DNA of 58,433 nt from Lachnospiraceae bacterium (GTDB taxonomy: Bacteria; Bacillota; Clostridia; Lachnospirales; Lachnospiraceae), in assembly GCA_017548765.1 (NCBI GenBank), contig JAFYZH010000072.1, positions 1 to 58,433 of the forward strand. Direction: 5' to 3'. The notes below the pieces were generated by a model. The model searched no databases. It was not told the origin of the DNA and saw only the letters and a list, made by a program, of their open reading frames with translations. The first letter of the stretch is position 1. Every line of letters begins with the position of its first letter. Of this stretch, positions 34,057-44,717 are shown piece by piece. The translations under genes were made by a program, and so were the position numbers.

Positions 34057-34094
34057 AAAGGGCTGTCATGCGATCTGTATGACAGCCCTTTTAT
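34057..34094 (+). terminator. Intrinsic terminator after the ABC ATPase gene
   Basis: AAAGGGCTGTCAT pairs with ATGACAGCCCTTT across about 9 nt and ends in TTTT. A separate perfect palindrome, TTACGCCACCTGGCGTAA, lies just before it at 34031-34048. Confidence 0.9.
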
Positions 34095-34116
34095 TATCCT
34101 GAAGGAAAAATACCGC

Positions 34117-34145
34117 TTTATTTTTCGTGGTTTCTTTGGTATAAT
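34117..34145 (+). promoter_or_regulatory. Promoter of the PucR-type regulator gene
   Basis: TTTATT (weak -35), 17 bp, TATAAT (34140-34145) preceded by TGG as an extended -10. It gives a leader of about 85 nt. Confidence 0.6.
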
Positions 34146-34234
34146 AATCATATGTATGATTCCGCCCTGAGGGGCCGGGTTAACAGATAGGTCGTATCAT
34201 AAAACAGGAGTGAATGAGCGACAGGGAGTAGAAG

Positions 34235-35326
34235 ATGATCTCAAACCAAGTATTACAGTCTATAGTGGAAGGATTAAAAGGGATATCCCGGATCGATCTG
34301 TGTGTCAGTGATGTCGAGGGTAAGATATTGGCCTCGACGTTTGATGATGCAGAGACGAGGGAGTTCGCGATCATCGCGTTTGCGGATTCGCCGGCAGATA
34401 GCCAGGTGGTGAACGGCTACCAGTTCTTTAAGGTCTTCGATGAGCAGCAGTTGGAACTGATCCTTTTGGTGAAGGGTAATAACGACGATGCTTACATGGT
34501 CGGCCGCATGGCAGCCTTCCAGTTGCAGAATCTTCTCGTCGCATATAAAGAGCGCTACGATAAGGATAACTTCATTAAAAACCTCTTGCTCGACAACCTG
34601 CTTCTGGTCGATATCTATAATCGCGCGAAGAAACTGCATATCGAAACGGCGGTACGCAGAGTCGTATTTATCATCGAAACGAAGAACGAGCGGGACAGCA
34701 ATGCACTCGAGACCATCCGCGGTCTCTTTGCGAGCAATAAATCCCGTGATTTCGTGACAGCGGTAGATGAAAAGAACATCATCATGGTGAAGGAACTTAA
34801 GATGTCCGACGGCTATGAGGAGATGGAACAGGTGGCGCGCACCATCCTGGACATGCTCAACACCGAAGCCATGATCAGTGCACGCGTGGCGTATGGCACC
34901 ATCATCAACGAGATAAAGGAAGTATCCCGCTCGTATAAGGAAGCGAAGATGGCGCTGGATGTAGGAAAGATCTTCTACAGCGGTAAGAATATCATCGCAT
35001 ATGCGAACCTGGGTATCGGCCGCCTGATCTACCAGCTTCCGATGCCGCTGTGCCGGATGTTTATCAAGGAGATCTTCGACAATCGTTCGCCGGATGATTT
35101 CGACGAGGAAACATTGTCCACGATCTACAAGTTTTTCGAAAACAACCTGAATGTGTCGGAGACGGCGCGTCAGTTATATATACACCGCAATACGCTGGTC
35201 TACCGTCTGGATAAGATTCAGAAGGCGACCGGACTGGATCTGCGTGTGTTTGAGGATGCGATCACCTTTAAGATCGCCTTGATGGTTGTGCGCTACATGA
35301 AATACATGGAGTCCATCGAGTACTAA
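34235..35326 (+). CDS. PucR/CdaR-type transcriptional regulator
   Basis: 363 aa. An N-terminal sensor region (about 1-110) of the putative sugar-diacid-binding type leads into a central GGDEF-like fold (about 130-260) and a C-terminal HTH_30 domain with NVSETARQLYIHRNTLVYRLDKI (about 310-332). CdaR relatives respond to sugar diacids or purine products. Its place between a sugar ATPase gene and a protease gene hints at carbohydrate control, but this is inference. Ends 21 bp before the S41 protease. Confidence 0.85.
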   Translation: MISNQVLQSIVEGLKGISRIDLCVSDVEGKILASTFDDAETREFAIIAFADSPADSQVVNGYQFFKVFDEQQLELILLVKGNNDDAYMVGRMAAFQLQNLLVAYKERYDKDNFIKNLLLDNLLLVDIYNRAKKLHIETAVRRVVFIIETKNERDSNALETIRGLFASNKSRDFVTAVDEKNIIMVKELKMSDGYEEMEQVARTILDMLNTEAMISARVAYGTIINEIKEVSRSYKEAKMALDVGKIFYSGKNIIAYANLGIGRLIYQLPMPLCRMFIKEIFDNRSPDDFDEETLSTIYKFFENNLNVSETARQLYIHRNTLVYRLDKIQKATGLDLRVFEDAITFKIALMVVRYMKYMESIEY

Positions 35327-35347
35327 ATAAAAGGATGAAAACAGTCT

Positions 35348-36562
35348 ATGGATAACAAACTGTTTCTCAAGGGATTGATCTGCGGTGTTCTGCTAGCGGT
35401 CTTGCTGGGAGGCGGAGTCTTCTTTGCGAAGACTTTGATCTTCGACCGGGATCCGGACGGCGTCGTAGAAGGGGATGACCCTAAGACCTTTGATGAGAAA
35501 GCATTAAAACAGATTCAGTTGCTCCGGGATAGTATCCGGTCATCGTATCTGTACGAAGTGGATGAGCAGGCGATGCTCGACGAGATAAGCCGCGGTGTTA
35601 TGAAATCGTTGGGCGATCCGTACTCCGTGTACTACACGGCATCGGAGTATGAAGACATGCTGAACAGCACCGATGGTACCTATTACGGAATCGGAGTTTC
35701 AGTCGTCCCTGTGAATAGCGAGAAACTCACCGGCGCTAAGGTCAATAAAGCATTCTCCGGCTCGCCGGCGGAAGAGGTCGGACTGGAGTCGGGCGATATC
35801 TTCCTGAAGATCGCAGGCACCGACGTGAGTAAGATGAGCCTGAGCGATGCGGCAGCGCTGATCCGCGGTGAATTGAATTCCTACGTGGATATCGTGATCC
35901 TTCGCGGCAGCGAGGAACTCAACTTCCACGTGCAGCGCCGTAAGATCGAGATCGACACCGTTATCGGAAAGATGGTCACGGATGATATCGGATATATTTA
36001 CGTGGCGGAATTCGACACGATCACGTACGATCAGTTCAACAAGATATTTGCCGACTTGAAAAAGCAGGGCATGAAGAAGCTGGTCCTGGATCTTCGCGGA
36101 AATCCCGGCGGTCTCATCCGTTCGGCCAGCGATATCTGCGATAAGTTCCTCGACGAGGGCATGATCGTTTATACGAAGGATAAAAAGGGACGCTCGAACG
36201 AGTACCGTTCCAAGACCGGCGGAGATGAAAAACTTCCGATGGTAGTTCTGGTCGACGGAAACAGTGCCAGCGCTTCGGAGATCGTTGCGGGCGCATTGCA
36301 GGCTCGAAACCGTGCGAAGATCATCGGAACGACGACCTATGGTAAGGGCATCGTTCAGCAAGTCTTTAATCTTCCGGGACAGAAGGACGGCATCAAAGTC
36401 ACCGTATCTTCATACTTCACACCCGCGGATGTCTGCATCCACGGCATCGGTATCAAACCCGATATCGAAGTAGAACTGTCGGAAGACTATAAAAACAAGA
36501 AGGATCCGACCGATGAAGACGACAACCAGCTTCAGGCGGCGATCCAGGAGCTCATGAAGTGA
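35348..36562 (+). CDS. S41 family C-terminal processing protease
   Basis: 404 aa. One N-terminal TM (about 7-28) anchors it outside the membrane. A PDZ domain (about 110-190, with YYGIGVSV and SPAEEVGLESGD) precedes the protease core. NSASASEIVAGAL supplies Ser306 and TYGKGIVQ supplies Lys333, the usual Ser-Lys pair spaced 27 residues apart. Such proteases trim secreted or membrane proteins from the C-terminus. The C-terminal tail is charged. AAAAGGATG precedes the ATG. Confidence 0.93.
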   Translation: MDNKLFLKGLICGVLLAVLLGGGVFFAKTLIFDRDPDGVVEGDDPKTFDEKALKQIQLLRDSIRSSYLYEVDEQAMLDEISRGVMKSLGDPYSVYYTASEYEDMLNSTDGTYYGIGVSVVPVNSEKLTGAKVNKAFSGSPAEEVGLESGDIFLKIAGTDVSKMSLSDAAALIRGELNSYVDIVILRGSEELNFHVQRRKIEIDTVIGKMVTDDIGYIYVAEFDTITYDQFNKIFADLKKQGMKKLVLDLRGNPGGLIRSASDICDKFLDEGMIVYTKDKKGRSNEYRSKTGGDEKLPMVVLVDGNSASASEIVAGALQARNRAKIIGTTTYGKGIVQQVFNLPGQKDGIKVTVSSYFTPADVCIHGIGIKPDIEVELSEDYKNKKDPTDEDDNQLQAAIQELMK

Positions 36563-36584
36563 TCGTGGGCAGATCCTTAACATG

Positions 36585-36607
36585 AAAGTGTTAAAACACT
36601 TTGTTTT
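36585..36607 (+). terminator. Intrinsic terminator after the S41 protease gene
   Basis: AAAGTG and CACTTT with a TTAAAA loop are followed by GTTTT. The stem is weak, so readthrough into the next gene is possible. Confidence 0.55.
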
Positions 36608-36637
36608 ATGAAGATAGAATTTTACGGAGGGCAAGCT

Positions 36638-37963
36638 ATGAAGTATTGTTCAAAATGTGGAACACCGGCAGAGGATAATCAGAATTTCTGCTTGAACTGC
36701 GGTTCTAAGTTAACAGCTCCGGTCGCGCAGGCGGCAGCAGCGGTAGATACCGCACAGGGTCAGCTCGCGGCTCAGCAGCAGCAGACAGCGGCTACGGCAC
36801 AGACCATGCAAGATCAGCTTGCGGCACAGCAGGCGGCTGCGGCACAGGCAGCAGCGACCGTGCAGGCTCAGCAGCAGGCGGCAGCAGAGGCAGCGGCTCA
36901 GGTAGCAGCTACCGCGGAAGCACAGCAGGCAGCGGCAGAGGCAGCAGCGCAGGCGAAGTCTGCGGCAGAAGCAGCGGCGAAAGCAGAAGCGATGCGCCAG
37001 GCGGCAAATACAGCGGGCGGCGCAGAGGCAGTTATCGCGCAGAGCCAGGCTACGGCTGAGGCAGCGGTAGCACAAGCGCAGGCAGCGGCACAGCAGGCAG
37101 TACAGCCCGCAGTTCCGGTAGCGCAGGCAGTTCCGGCAGCGGCACCTGTAGTACAGCAGGCAGCACCCGCAGCGCCCGGTGAAAAGAAGAAATCCGGCGC
37201 AGGTAAGTGGTTTGCGATCATCGGCTTCGCTCTCGTTGCAGTAGTTTTAGTCATCATCCTTTTGGTCAATGTACTCGGCAGCAGCTACCAGACCCCGATC
37301 AAGAAGATGATCAGCGCCATGAACTCGAAGTCGACGGATACCGACGATTATATGTCCGTTTACCCGAAGGTGTTCAGCAACTTATATAAGGATTCCATGA
37401 GCACAGCAAAGGATGGTTTCAAACTGATCGGTAAGGATAACATTGCCGCGATGCTGGATGAGATGGAGTTCGGAGCGTCCATGAACGAACTGTTCGATTC
37501 CTACGAGGAGATCGTCGGAAAGAATATCAAGTTCTCTTATGCGATCCAGGAGAAGAAGGAACTGGAGCCGACAACGCTTGCCGCTACAGCGAACAGATAT
37601 AAGTCCCTTGCAGCAGAACTGAAGAGCCAGGCTGAAAAGGTTGAAGCTAAGACCAAGTCGGTCATCACAAACGCCGGCGCTAAGAATAAGGATGCCATCG
37701 ATTATTGCGATAAAGTAAAGGAAGTCATCGAGAAGGCTGCAGCAGAGATCGAGAAGATCGATGCATCTGCCATCACCGCAGGTTACGATGTCAAGGTTCG
37801 TATGACTATCAAGGGCGATAAGGATGAAGATCGTAGCGAAGCTACATATCGTGTTCTGAAGATCAACGGAAAGTGGGTATTTGACGCAACGGCTTCGTCC
37901 TCTATGTTTGACACCGATCTTCTTAATTCGTTGGTAAACATGATGATGCTGAGATCCTACTAA
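36638..37963 (+). CDS. Zinc-ribbon single-pass membrane protein with Ala/Gln-rich helix
   Basis: 441 aa from ATG 36638, chosen for GGAGG 8 nt upstream. The zinc ribbon CSKCGTPAEDNQNFCLNCGS (residues 4-23) leads into about 150 residues almost entirely Ala, Gln and Glu (AAAEAAAQVAATAEAQ), probably a long helix. One TM follows (about 195-218) and then an external domain of about 220 residues (KKMISAMNSKSTDTDDY..., ending in the MTIKGDKDEDRSEATYRVLK strand region). It shares the ribbon-TM-external layout of the genes at 23534 and 24798. Function unknown. Confidence 0.75.
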   Translation: MKYCSKCGTPAEDNQNFCLNCGSKLTAPVAQAAAAVDTAQGQLAAQQQQTAATAQTMQDQLAAQQAAAAQAAATVQAQQQAAAEAAAQVAATAEAQQAAAEAAAQAKSAAEAAAKAEAMRQAANTAGGAEAVIAQSQATAEAAVAQAQAAAQQAVQPAVPVAQAVPAAAPVVQQAAPAAPGEKKKSGAGKWFAIIGFALVAVVLVIILLVNVLGSSYQTPIKKMISAMNSKSTDTDDYMSVYPKVFSNLYKDSMSTAKDGFKLIGKDNIAAMLDEMEFGASMNELFDSYEEIVGKNIKFSYAIQEKKELEPTTLAATANRYKSLAAELKSQAEKVEAKTKSVITNAGAKNKDAIDYCDKVKEVIEKAAAEIEKIDASAITAGYDVKVRMTIKGDKDEDRSEATYRVLKINGKWVFDATASSSMFDTDLLNSLVNMMMLRSY

Positions 37964-38016
37964 TATTCACGAACCATATAAGTTTCTGATCGAAACAGGG
38001 TTTGGATCAGGTTTGT

Positions 38017-38046
38017 ATAGTGCCCTCACCTTGGTGAGGGCACTAT
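38017..38046. repeat. Perfect 14-bp hairpin upstream of uvrB
   Basis: ATAGTGCCCTCACC pairs perfectly with GGTGAGGGCACTAT across TT. There is no T run on either side, so it is not a standard terminator. It lies 55 bp before the uvrB start codon. Confidence 0.7.
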
Positions 38047-38101
38047 GGATATATAAAAACAAGTTTTTTTCAGGGATGCGAAGAGAAAGGAGGAGGTTTT
38101 C

Positions 38102-40102
38102 ATGGAACCGTTTGAGAAAGCACAGTTTCATCTGGTGTCGGAGTACCGGCCGACGGGCGACCAGCCGCAGGCGATCGACGACCTGGTGAAGGGATTTGAA
38201 GACGGAAATCAGTTCCAGACGCTGCTGGGCGTGACGGGTTCCGGTAAGACCTTCACCATGGCAAACGTGATCCAGGCACTCGGCAAGCCGACCCTCGTGA
38301 TCGCGCATAATAAGACATTGGCCGGACAGTTATACAGTGAGTTCAAAGAATTCTTCCCGGACAATGCAGTCGAATACTTTGTAAGTTACTATGACTACTA
38401 CCAGCCGGAGGCCTACGTGCCTTCGACGGATACCTATATAGAGAAAGACTCGTCGGTCAATAATGAGATCGACAAACTGCGCCACTCCGCGACCGCCTCG
38501 CTGGCAGAGCGGAGGGATGTGATCATCGTGGCGTCTGTTTCCTGCATCTACGGTCTGGGCAGCCCCATCGACTACAAAAACATGGTGCTCACCCTGCGGC
38601 CGGGCATGGAGAAAAGCCGCGAGGAGGTCATCGACCGCCTGATCGACATTCAATATACGCGTGGTGACATGGACTTCAAGCGCGGTACCTTCCGCGTGCG
38701 CGGCGACGTGCTGGAGATCTTCCCGGTGGAGAGCTCTGATACGGCGCTGAGGATCGAGTTTTTCGGCGACGAGATCGAGCGGGTCAGCGAGGTCGACGCC
38801 CTCACCGGTAAGGTGAAGGCTGTGATCACATTTGCCGCGATCTTTCCTGCGTCGCACTATGTTGTGCCGAAGGAGCAGCTCGAGCGCGCGGCGCGCGAGA
38901 TCCTGCAGGAGATGGAGCAGCGCGTGCAGGAGTTTAAGTCGCAGGGGCGGCTGTTGGAGGCACAGCGCATCAGCGAGCGCACCCGTTATGACGTGGAGAT
39001 GCTGCGGGAGACCGGTTTCTGCTCGGGCATCGAAAACTATTCCCGATATTTGACGAACCAGCCCGCGGGCGCGCCGCCGTTCACGTTGATGGATTATTTC
39101 CCGAAGGATTTCCTGATCATCATCGATGAGTCGCACATGACGCTGCCGCAGATCCGGGCCATGTACGCGGGCGACCGTTCGCGTAAGACGACGCTGGTGG
39201 ATTATGGCTTCCGCCTGCCCAGCGCCCTGGATAACCGTCCGCTGTATTTCGGCGAGTTTGAGGAGAAGATCAACCAGATGATGTTCGTGTCGGCGACGCC
39301 CGGCGAATACGAGCAGCAGCATGAACTGCTGCGGACCGAGCAGGTGATCCGCCCGACCGGTCTGCTGGATCCGGAGATCTTCGTGCGTCCCGTGGAGGGG
39401 CAGGTCGATGATCTGCTCGGTGAGATCCGCAGGACCGTACAGCAGAAGAATAAAGTGCTCGTCACGACGTTGACGAAGAAGATGGCAGAGGACCTGACGG
39501 AGTATTACCGGGGCCTCGGCGTGCGTGTGAAATACCTGCACTCGGACATCGATACCCTCGAGCGTTCGGAGATCATCCGCGACATGCGTATGGATCAGTT
39601 CGACGTGCTCGTCGGCATCAACCTCCTGCGAGAGGGCCTGGACATCCCGGAGATCGCCCTGGTCGCGATCCTGGATGCGGATAAGGAGGGCTTCCTGCGT
39701 TCGGAGACCTCGCTGATCCAGACCATCGGCCGTGCCGCGCGTAATGCGCAGGGCCGCGTCGTGATGTATGCGGATACAGAGACCGATTCGATGAAGAACG
39801 CGATCTCGGAGACCGCGCGCCGTCGCGCCATCCAGCAGGCCTATAATGAGGCCAATGGCATCACGCCGCAGACGGTCCAGAAGGCGGTCCGCGACCTGAT
39901 CTCCATCTCGAAGAAGGCGGAGCAGGCGTCGGCGCAGCTGGAGAAGGATCCCGAGTCCATGAGCGAGAAGGAGCTCGCAAAGCTGATCGCCGACGTGGAG
40001 AAGCAGATGCGCAAGGCGGCGGCCCAGCTCGATTTCGAAAGCGCGGTGGAGCTGCGCGATCGCATGATCGAACTGAAGAAATTACAGGAGCAAATGAAAT
40101 AA
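38102..40102 (+). CDS. uvrB: Excinuclease ABC subunit B
   Basis: 666 aa helicase-fold damage verifier of nucleotide excision repair. Walker [14 protein letters not shown] begins near residue 42. The beta-hairpin region is [27 protein letters not shown] is the DEAD-type box, and TIGRAARN is motif VI. The C-terminal UVR motif for UvrC binding is [31 protein letters not shown] precedes the ATG. It is 3 bp from uvrA. No convincing LexA-type box was found upstream. Confidence 0.97.
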   Translation: MEPFEKAQFHLVSEYRPTGDQPQAIDDLVKGFEDGNQFQTLLGVTGSGKTFTMANVIQALGKPTLVIAHNKTLAGQLYSEFKEFFPDNAVEYFVSYYDYYQPEAYVPSTDTYIEKDSSVNNEIDKLRHSATASLAERRDVIIVASVSCIYGLGSPIDYKNMVLTLRPGMEKSREEVIDRLIDIQYTRGDMDFKRGTFRVRGDVLEIFPVESSDTALRIEFFGDEIERVSEVDALTGKVKAVITFAAIFPASHYVVPKEQLERAAREILQEMEQRVQEFKSQGRLLEAQRISERTRYDVEMLRETGFCSGIENYSRYLTNQPAGAPPFTLMDYFPKDFLIIIDESHMTLPQIRAMYAGDRSRKTTLVDYGFRLPSALDNRPLYFGEFEEKINQMMFVSATPGEYEQQHELLRTEQVIRPTGLLDPEIFVRPVEGQVDDLLGEIRRTVQQKNKVLVTTLTKKMAEDLTEYYRGLGVRVKYLHSDIDTLERSEIIRDMRMDQFDVLVGINLLREGLDIPEIALVAILDADKEGFLRSETSLIQTIGRAARNAQGRVVMYADTETDSMKNAISETARRRAIQQAYNEANGITPQTVQKAVRDLISISKKAEQASAQLEKDPESMSEKELAKLIADVEKQMRKAAAQLDFESAVELRDRMIELKKLQEQMK

Positions 40103-40105
40103 CCA

Positions 40106-42955
40106 ATGGGAAGCTTTATAAAGATCCGCGGGGCCGCGGAACACAATTTGAAGAATATCAACGTCGATATCCCGCGCGATAAGCTGGTCGTGCTGACCGG
40201 CCTGTCCGGCTCGGGTAAATCGTCGCTCGCGTTCGACACCATCTACGCGGAGGGACAGCGGCGCTACATGGAGTCGCTTTCCTCCTATGCCCGCCAGTTC
40301 CTGGGCCAGATGGAGAAACCGAACGTGGAGAGGATCGAAGGCCTGTCGCCGGCGATCTCGATCGACCAGAAATCGACGAACCGCAACCCCCGTTCCACCG
40401 TGGGCACGGTGACGGAGATCTACGACTACCTGCGTCTTTTGTACGCGCGCGTGGGAACCGTACATTGCCCGAACTGTAAGCGGGAGATCCGTCGCCAGAC
40501 GGTGGACCAGATGGTCGACCAGATCCTCTCGATGCCGGAGAAGACGCGCATCCAGGTGCTCTCGCCGGTCGTTCGCGGCCGCAAGGGTGAGCACGCGAAG
40601 GTGCTCGAGCAGGCACGCAAGAGCGGCTACGTACGTGTGCGTATCGACGGCAACCAGTACGAACTGTCTGAGGAGATCAAACTCGACAAAAACATCAAAC
40701 ACTCCATCGAGATCATCATTGACCGACTGTCGGTGCGCCCGGGTCTGGAGACCCGCCTCACGGACTCACTGGAAAATGCGATGAAGCTCGCGGAGGGCCT
40801 GGTCTATGTGGACGTGATCGATGGGGAAATGCTGACATTTTCCCAGAATTTTGCGTGTCCGGACTGCGGCATCAGCATCGATGAAGTCGAGCCCAGAAGC
40901 TTTTCGTTCAACAATCCCTTCGGCGCGTGCCCGGACTGTACGGGCCTCGGTTTCACCATGGAGTTTTCGCCGGAACTGATGATACCGAACCCTTCGATTT
41001 CGATCAACCAGGGCGCCATCACGGTATTAGGCTGGCTGTCGGCCTCCTCTGAGGGCAGTTTTACCAGGGCGGTCCTGGACGCATTGTGCAAAAGATTTCA
41101 TTTCTCACTGGATACTCCGTTCGAGGACTATCCGGAGGAGATCAAAAATATACTGTTATACGGAACCGACGTCTCCGTGCCGGTGCACTACCGCGGGCAA
41201 CGCGGCGTAGGCACGTACGACATCACGTTCGAGGGGCTCGTGAAAAACGTCGAGCGGCGTTACCGCGAGACCGGTTCGGAGGCCTCGAAGGCAGAATATG
41301 AGACCTTCATGGACATCCGCCCGTGTAAGACTTGTCAGGGCATGCGCCTAAAGCCGACGTCGTTGGCGGTCACCATCGGCGGCCTGAACATCTATGAGCT
41401 TACGACATTGCCCATTCGGAAAGAGTTGGAAGTCATCCGCGGCCTGGAACTGACGCCGACGCAGAAGCAGATCGGCGCGCGGATCCTGAAGGAGATCGGC
41501 AACCGCCTGCAGTTCCTGATCGATGTCGGTCTGGAGTACCTGAACCTGGCGCGCAACACCGGGACCCTGTCGGGCGGCGAGGCGCAGCGCATCCGTCTGG
41601 CGACGCAGATCGGCTCGGGCCTGGTCGGCGTGTGCTACATCCTGGATGAGCCGAGCATCGGCCTGCACCAGAGGGATAACGACAAACTGTTGAAGACGCT
41701 GATGCATCTGCGCGACCTGGGAAATACGGTCATCGTCGTGGAGCATGACGAGGATACGATGCGTGCGGCGGACCATATCGTGGATATCGGTCCGGGGGCC
41801 GGCGATCACGGCGGCGAGGTCGTGGCGACCGGTACGGCACAGGAGATCATGCAGGTGCCGGAGTCCGTTACGGGCGCTTACCTGGCCGGACGGCGCTTCA
41901 TCCCCGTGCCGAAATCGCGCCGAAAACCGAACGGTTTCCTGACCGTGGTCGGCGCGAAAGAACACAATCTGAAGAATATCGACGTGGATTTCCCGCTGGG
42001 TGTATTCACCTGCGTGACCGGCGTGTCCGGTTCGGGTAAGAGTTCCCTGGTCAATGAGATCCTGTATAAATCACTGGCGCGCAAACTGAACCGCGCGCGC
42101 ATCATAGCCGGAAAGCATGACGAGATCCGCGGCGTTGAGCAGCTGGATAAGATCATCGCCATCGACCAGAGTCCCATTGGGCGCACCCCGCGTTCGAACC
42201 CGGCGACCTACACCGGCGTGTTCGACATGATCCGCGACCTCTTCGCGGCGACGAAGGATGCGAAGGCGCGCGGCTACACAAAGGGACGCTTCAGTTTTAA
42301 CGTAAAGGGCGGCCGATGCGAGGCCTGCAGCGGCGACGGTATCCTGAAGATCGAGATGCATTTCCTGCCGGACGTTTACGTTCCGTGTGAGGTCTGCCAT
42401 GGGAAGCGGTACAACCGCGAGACCCTGGAAGTCCACTATAAGGGAAAATCGATCTTCGACGTGCTGGATATGACCGTGGAGGAGGCGCTCCCGTTCTTCG
42501 AGAACATTCCCAGCATTGCCCGCAAGATCCAGACGCTGTATGATGTCGGCCTGGGCTACCTGAAACTGGGCCAGCCTTCGACGACGCTGTCGGGCGGCGA
42601 GGCGCAGCGTATCAAGCTGGCGACCGAACTGTCGCGCCGCAGCACCGGTAAGACGATCTACGTGCTCGACGAACCGACGACGGGCCTGCATTTCGCGGAC
42701 GTACATAAGCTGGTGGAGATCCTCCACAGACTCGCGGACGGCGGAAATACGGTCGTTGTGATCGAACATAATCTTGACGTGATCAAGACGGCGGATTATA
42801 TTATAGATATGGGACCGGAAGGCGGCGACGCCGGCGGCACGGTGGTGGCGCAGGGCATGCCCGAGGAGATCGTGGAAAATGAGGCATCCTATACCGGTTA
42901 TTATGTGAAACGGGAATTGGAAAAGGCGAAGCAGCGTGAAGCGGAGAGAAAATGA
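40106..42955 (+). CDS. uvrA: Excinuclease ABC subunit A
   Basis: 949 aa, normal length. It has two ABC ATPase halves: the first Walker A is GLSGSGKSS (about 32-40) and the second GVSGSGKSS (about 639-647). Each half has its LSGGEAQRI signature. Zinc modules include [17 protein letters not shown]...CPDCTG and CEACSGDG...CEVCHGKR. It binds damaged DNA and loads UvrB. Translationally linked to uvrB; its stop overlaps a possible early start of the next gene. Confidence 0.97.
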   Translation: MGSFIKIRGAAEHNLKNINVDIPRDKLVVLTGLSGSGKSSLAFDTIYAEGQRRYMESLSSYARQFLGQMEKPNVERIEGLSPAISIDQKSTNRNPRSTVGTVTEIYDYLRLLYARVGTVHCPNCKREIRRQTVDQMVDQILSMPEKTRIQVLSPVVRGRKGEHAKVLEQARKSGYVRVRIDGNQYELSEEIKLDKNIKHSIEIIIDRLSVRPGLETRLTDSLENAMKLAEGLVYVDVIDGEMLTFSQNFACPDCGISIDEVEPRSFSFNNPFGACPDCTGLGFTMEFSPELMIPNPSISINQGAITVLGWLSASSEGSFTRAVLDALCKRFHFSLDTPFEDYPEEIKNILLYGTDVSVPVHYRGQRGVGTYDITFEGLVKNVERRYRETGSEASKAEYETFMDIRPCKTCQGMRLKPTSLAVTIGGLNIYELTTLPIRKELEVIRGLELTPTQKQIGARILKEIGNRLQFLIDVGLEYLNLARNTGTLSGGEAQRIRLATQIGSGLVGVCYILDEPSIGLHQRDNDKLLKTLMHLRDLGNTVIVVEHDEDTMRAADHIVDIGPGAGDHGGEVVATGTAQEIMQVPESVTGAYLAGRRFIPVPKSRRKPNGFLTVVGAKEHNLKNIDVDFPLGVFTCVTGVSGSGKSSLVNEILYKSLARKLNRARIIAGKHDEIRGVEQLDKIIAIDQSPIGRTPRSNPATYTGVFDMIRDLFAATKDAKARGYTKGRFSFNVKGGRCEACSGDGILKIEMHFLPDVYVPCEVCHGKRYNRETLEVHYKGKSIFDVLDMTVEEALPFFENIPSIARKIQTLYDVGLGYLKLGQPSTTLSGGEAQRIKLATELSRRSTGKTIYVLDEPTTGLHFADVHKLVEILHRLADGGNTVVVIEHNLDVIKTADYIIDMGPEGGDAGGTVVAQGMPEEIVENEASYTGYYVKRELEKAKQREAERK

Positions 42956-42975
42956 AGCTTTATCAGGAGAATGCA

Positions 42976-44697
42976 ATGAAAAAATGGAAAAAGACTTTGA
43001 CAGCGGCCTTTCTGGCCCTGACATTGACCGGAGTCAGCGGTTGTTCGTTGTTCGGTTCTAAGGAACCGACTCCGGCGGAGACAGAATTTGCCATCCGGAC
43101 CTACCCGCCGGAAACGACGGAGCAGGCGCCGACGACCCCGAAGGTGACGGAGGGGACGACACCGGACAGTAAGCCGGTCGAGCCGACCGTCGAGATAACA
43201 TCGGAGCCGACAGAAACTTCACAGGTCGAGCCGACGCAGGTCGAGCCGACACTTCCGCCCGAGGAGACCACAGCGGAACCCGGCGAGCCGAAGAAACCGA
43301 AGTACATCTTCCTCTTCATCGGCGACGGCATGGGCGTGGGCCACGTTCAGGCGGCCTCCTACTACAAGGCAGCCGAGGGCGGCGGTAAGAAGTACGACCC
43401 CGGTAAGACTTCCTATGCAGGGACATATCTGAATTTCGAGCAGTTCCCTGTGGTCGGAAGCGTGACGAATTATAACTCCGACTCGTTCATTACGGACTCT
43501 GCGGCGGCGATCACGGCCATCACGACGGGCTTTAAGACGTCGACAGATGCGATCGGCGTGGATCCGAGCGGGACGGAGCGCCTGGAGACGATCACCGAGA
43601 AGGTGAAGAAGCTCCTGGGCTATAAGGTCGGTGTGGTTTCCAATGCAAACATCAACCACGCGACCCCTGCAGGCTATTACGGTCATCAGACCGACCGGAC
43701 CATGTATTATGAGCTCGGAAAAGACATGCTTGCGAGCGGTTTTGACTATTTCGGAGGCGGTTCGATCCGCCAGCCCACCGGCGCCGACGGGACATTGCCC
43801 GATCTGTATGATCTGGCGGCAGCGCAGGGCTACCGTGTATTTCGCGATAACGATGCGGCGTTGGCGGCGCTCACCGGCGACATGGGTAAGGTCATCATCA
43901 CCAGCCAGCAGCGCGCCGAGGGCGATGCGATGAAACTGCGTGTGGATGCCCAAAAGGGGGATGCAGACCTTGCGGCTTACGTGGAGGGCGGCCTGAAAGT
44001 CATGGGAGACCAGGAGGGCTTTTTCTACGCGATCGAAGGCGGCCTGATCGACTGGGCTTCACACGAGAATGATCTGGGCGCGGTAGTGCGTGAAGTCCTG
44101 GATCTGGAGAAGGCAGTCGGCGTAGCGATGGATTTCTACAACGCGCACCCGGACGAGACATTGATCCTGGTGACTGCGGACCATGAGACCGGCGGCCTGG
44201 GCCTGGGCTACTCCAACATGGGCTATGAATTGTATCTGAACGGTCTGAAGAAACAGGACCTTTCGTACTGGAAATATATGCGCATGGTAGCGCTTGAGTA
44301 TCGGCCGAATAAGACCAGCTGGGACACCGTCCTCTGGGAAATGCGTGCGCATTTCGGCCTGACGGTGAGCGGGACCTACCAGGCGGGCGACGACCCGAAA
44401 CTGGTCCTGAACGAAGAGGAAGTCATGCAGCTGAACGCCGCTTACCTGGCCAGCATGCAGGATGCCCGCGCTACGCTCGGCACGGCGGCCTACGAGTCCT
44501 ACGGGGCTTATGAACCGCTCGCATTTACCGTAACAACGCTTCTCGGAAAGAAGTGCGGCGTCAAATTCTCGACCATCTACCATACGGCACAGCCGATCCC
44601 GATCTACGCGATCGGAGCCGGCGCGGAAGAGTTTTCCGGCGTATATGACAATACGCAGATCGCAGTGAAACTGGAGAAACTTTTGGGTATCGATTAA
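42976..44697 (+). CDS. Alkaline phosphatase, lipoprotein
   Basis: 573 aa from ATG 42976, chosen for CAGGAGA upstream and because it gives a clean signal peptide; an ATG at 42952 would add eight residues. The signal ends in a lipobox TGVSGC, so Cys is probably lipidated. A Thr/Pro/Glu linker of about 85 residues follows, then the catalytic domain. FIGDGMGVGH gives the metal-binding Asp117, and TDSAAAITAITTG gives the nucleophile Ser175; VTADHETGG carries further metal ligands. It would release phosphate from extracellular esters. It follows uvrA within 20 bp. Confidence 0.93.
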   Translation: MKKWKKTLTAAFLALTLTGVSGCSLFGSKEPTPAETEFAIRTYPPETTEQAPTTPKVTEGTTPDSKPVEPTVEITSEPTETSQVEPTQVEPTLPPEETTAEPGEPKKPKYIFLFIGDGMGVGHVQAASYYKAAEGGGKKYDPGKTSYAGTYLNFEQFPVVGSVTNYNSDSFITDSAAAITAITTGFKTSTDAIGVDPSGTERLETITEKVKKLLGYKVGVVSNANINHATPAGYYGHQTDRTMYYELGKDMLASGFDYFGGGSIRQPTGADGTLPDLYDLAAAQGYRVFRDNDAALAALTGDMGKVIITSQQRAEGDAMKLRVDAQKGDADLAAYVEGGLKVMGDQEGFFYAIEGGLIDWASHENDLGAVVREVLDLEKAVGVAMDFYNAHPDETLILVTADHETGGLGLGYSNMGYELYLNGLKKQDLSYWKYMRMVALEYRPNKTSWDTVLWEMRAHFGLTVSGTYQAGDDPKLVLNEEEVMQLNAAYLASMQDARATLGTAAYESYGAYEPLAFTVTTLLGKKCGVKFSTIYHTAQPIPIYAIGAGAEEFSGVYDNTQIAVKLEKLLGID

Positions 44698-44717
44698 GGT
44701 ACCGGAAGGGGGATAAT

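Noticed and set aside
36710-37075. Cys/Leu/Arg-rich minus-strand frame opposite the zinc-ribbon gene
   Set aside because: It is the complement of the Ala/Gln repeat codons (GCA, GCG, CAG); its composition is an artefact.
37981-38010. LexA-type box CGAAACAGGGTTTGG upstream of uvrB
   Set aside because: The half-sites do not match the Bacillota consensus CGAAC-N4-GTTCG well enough.
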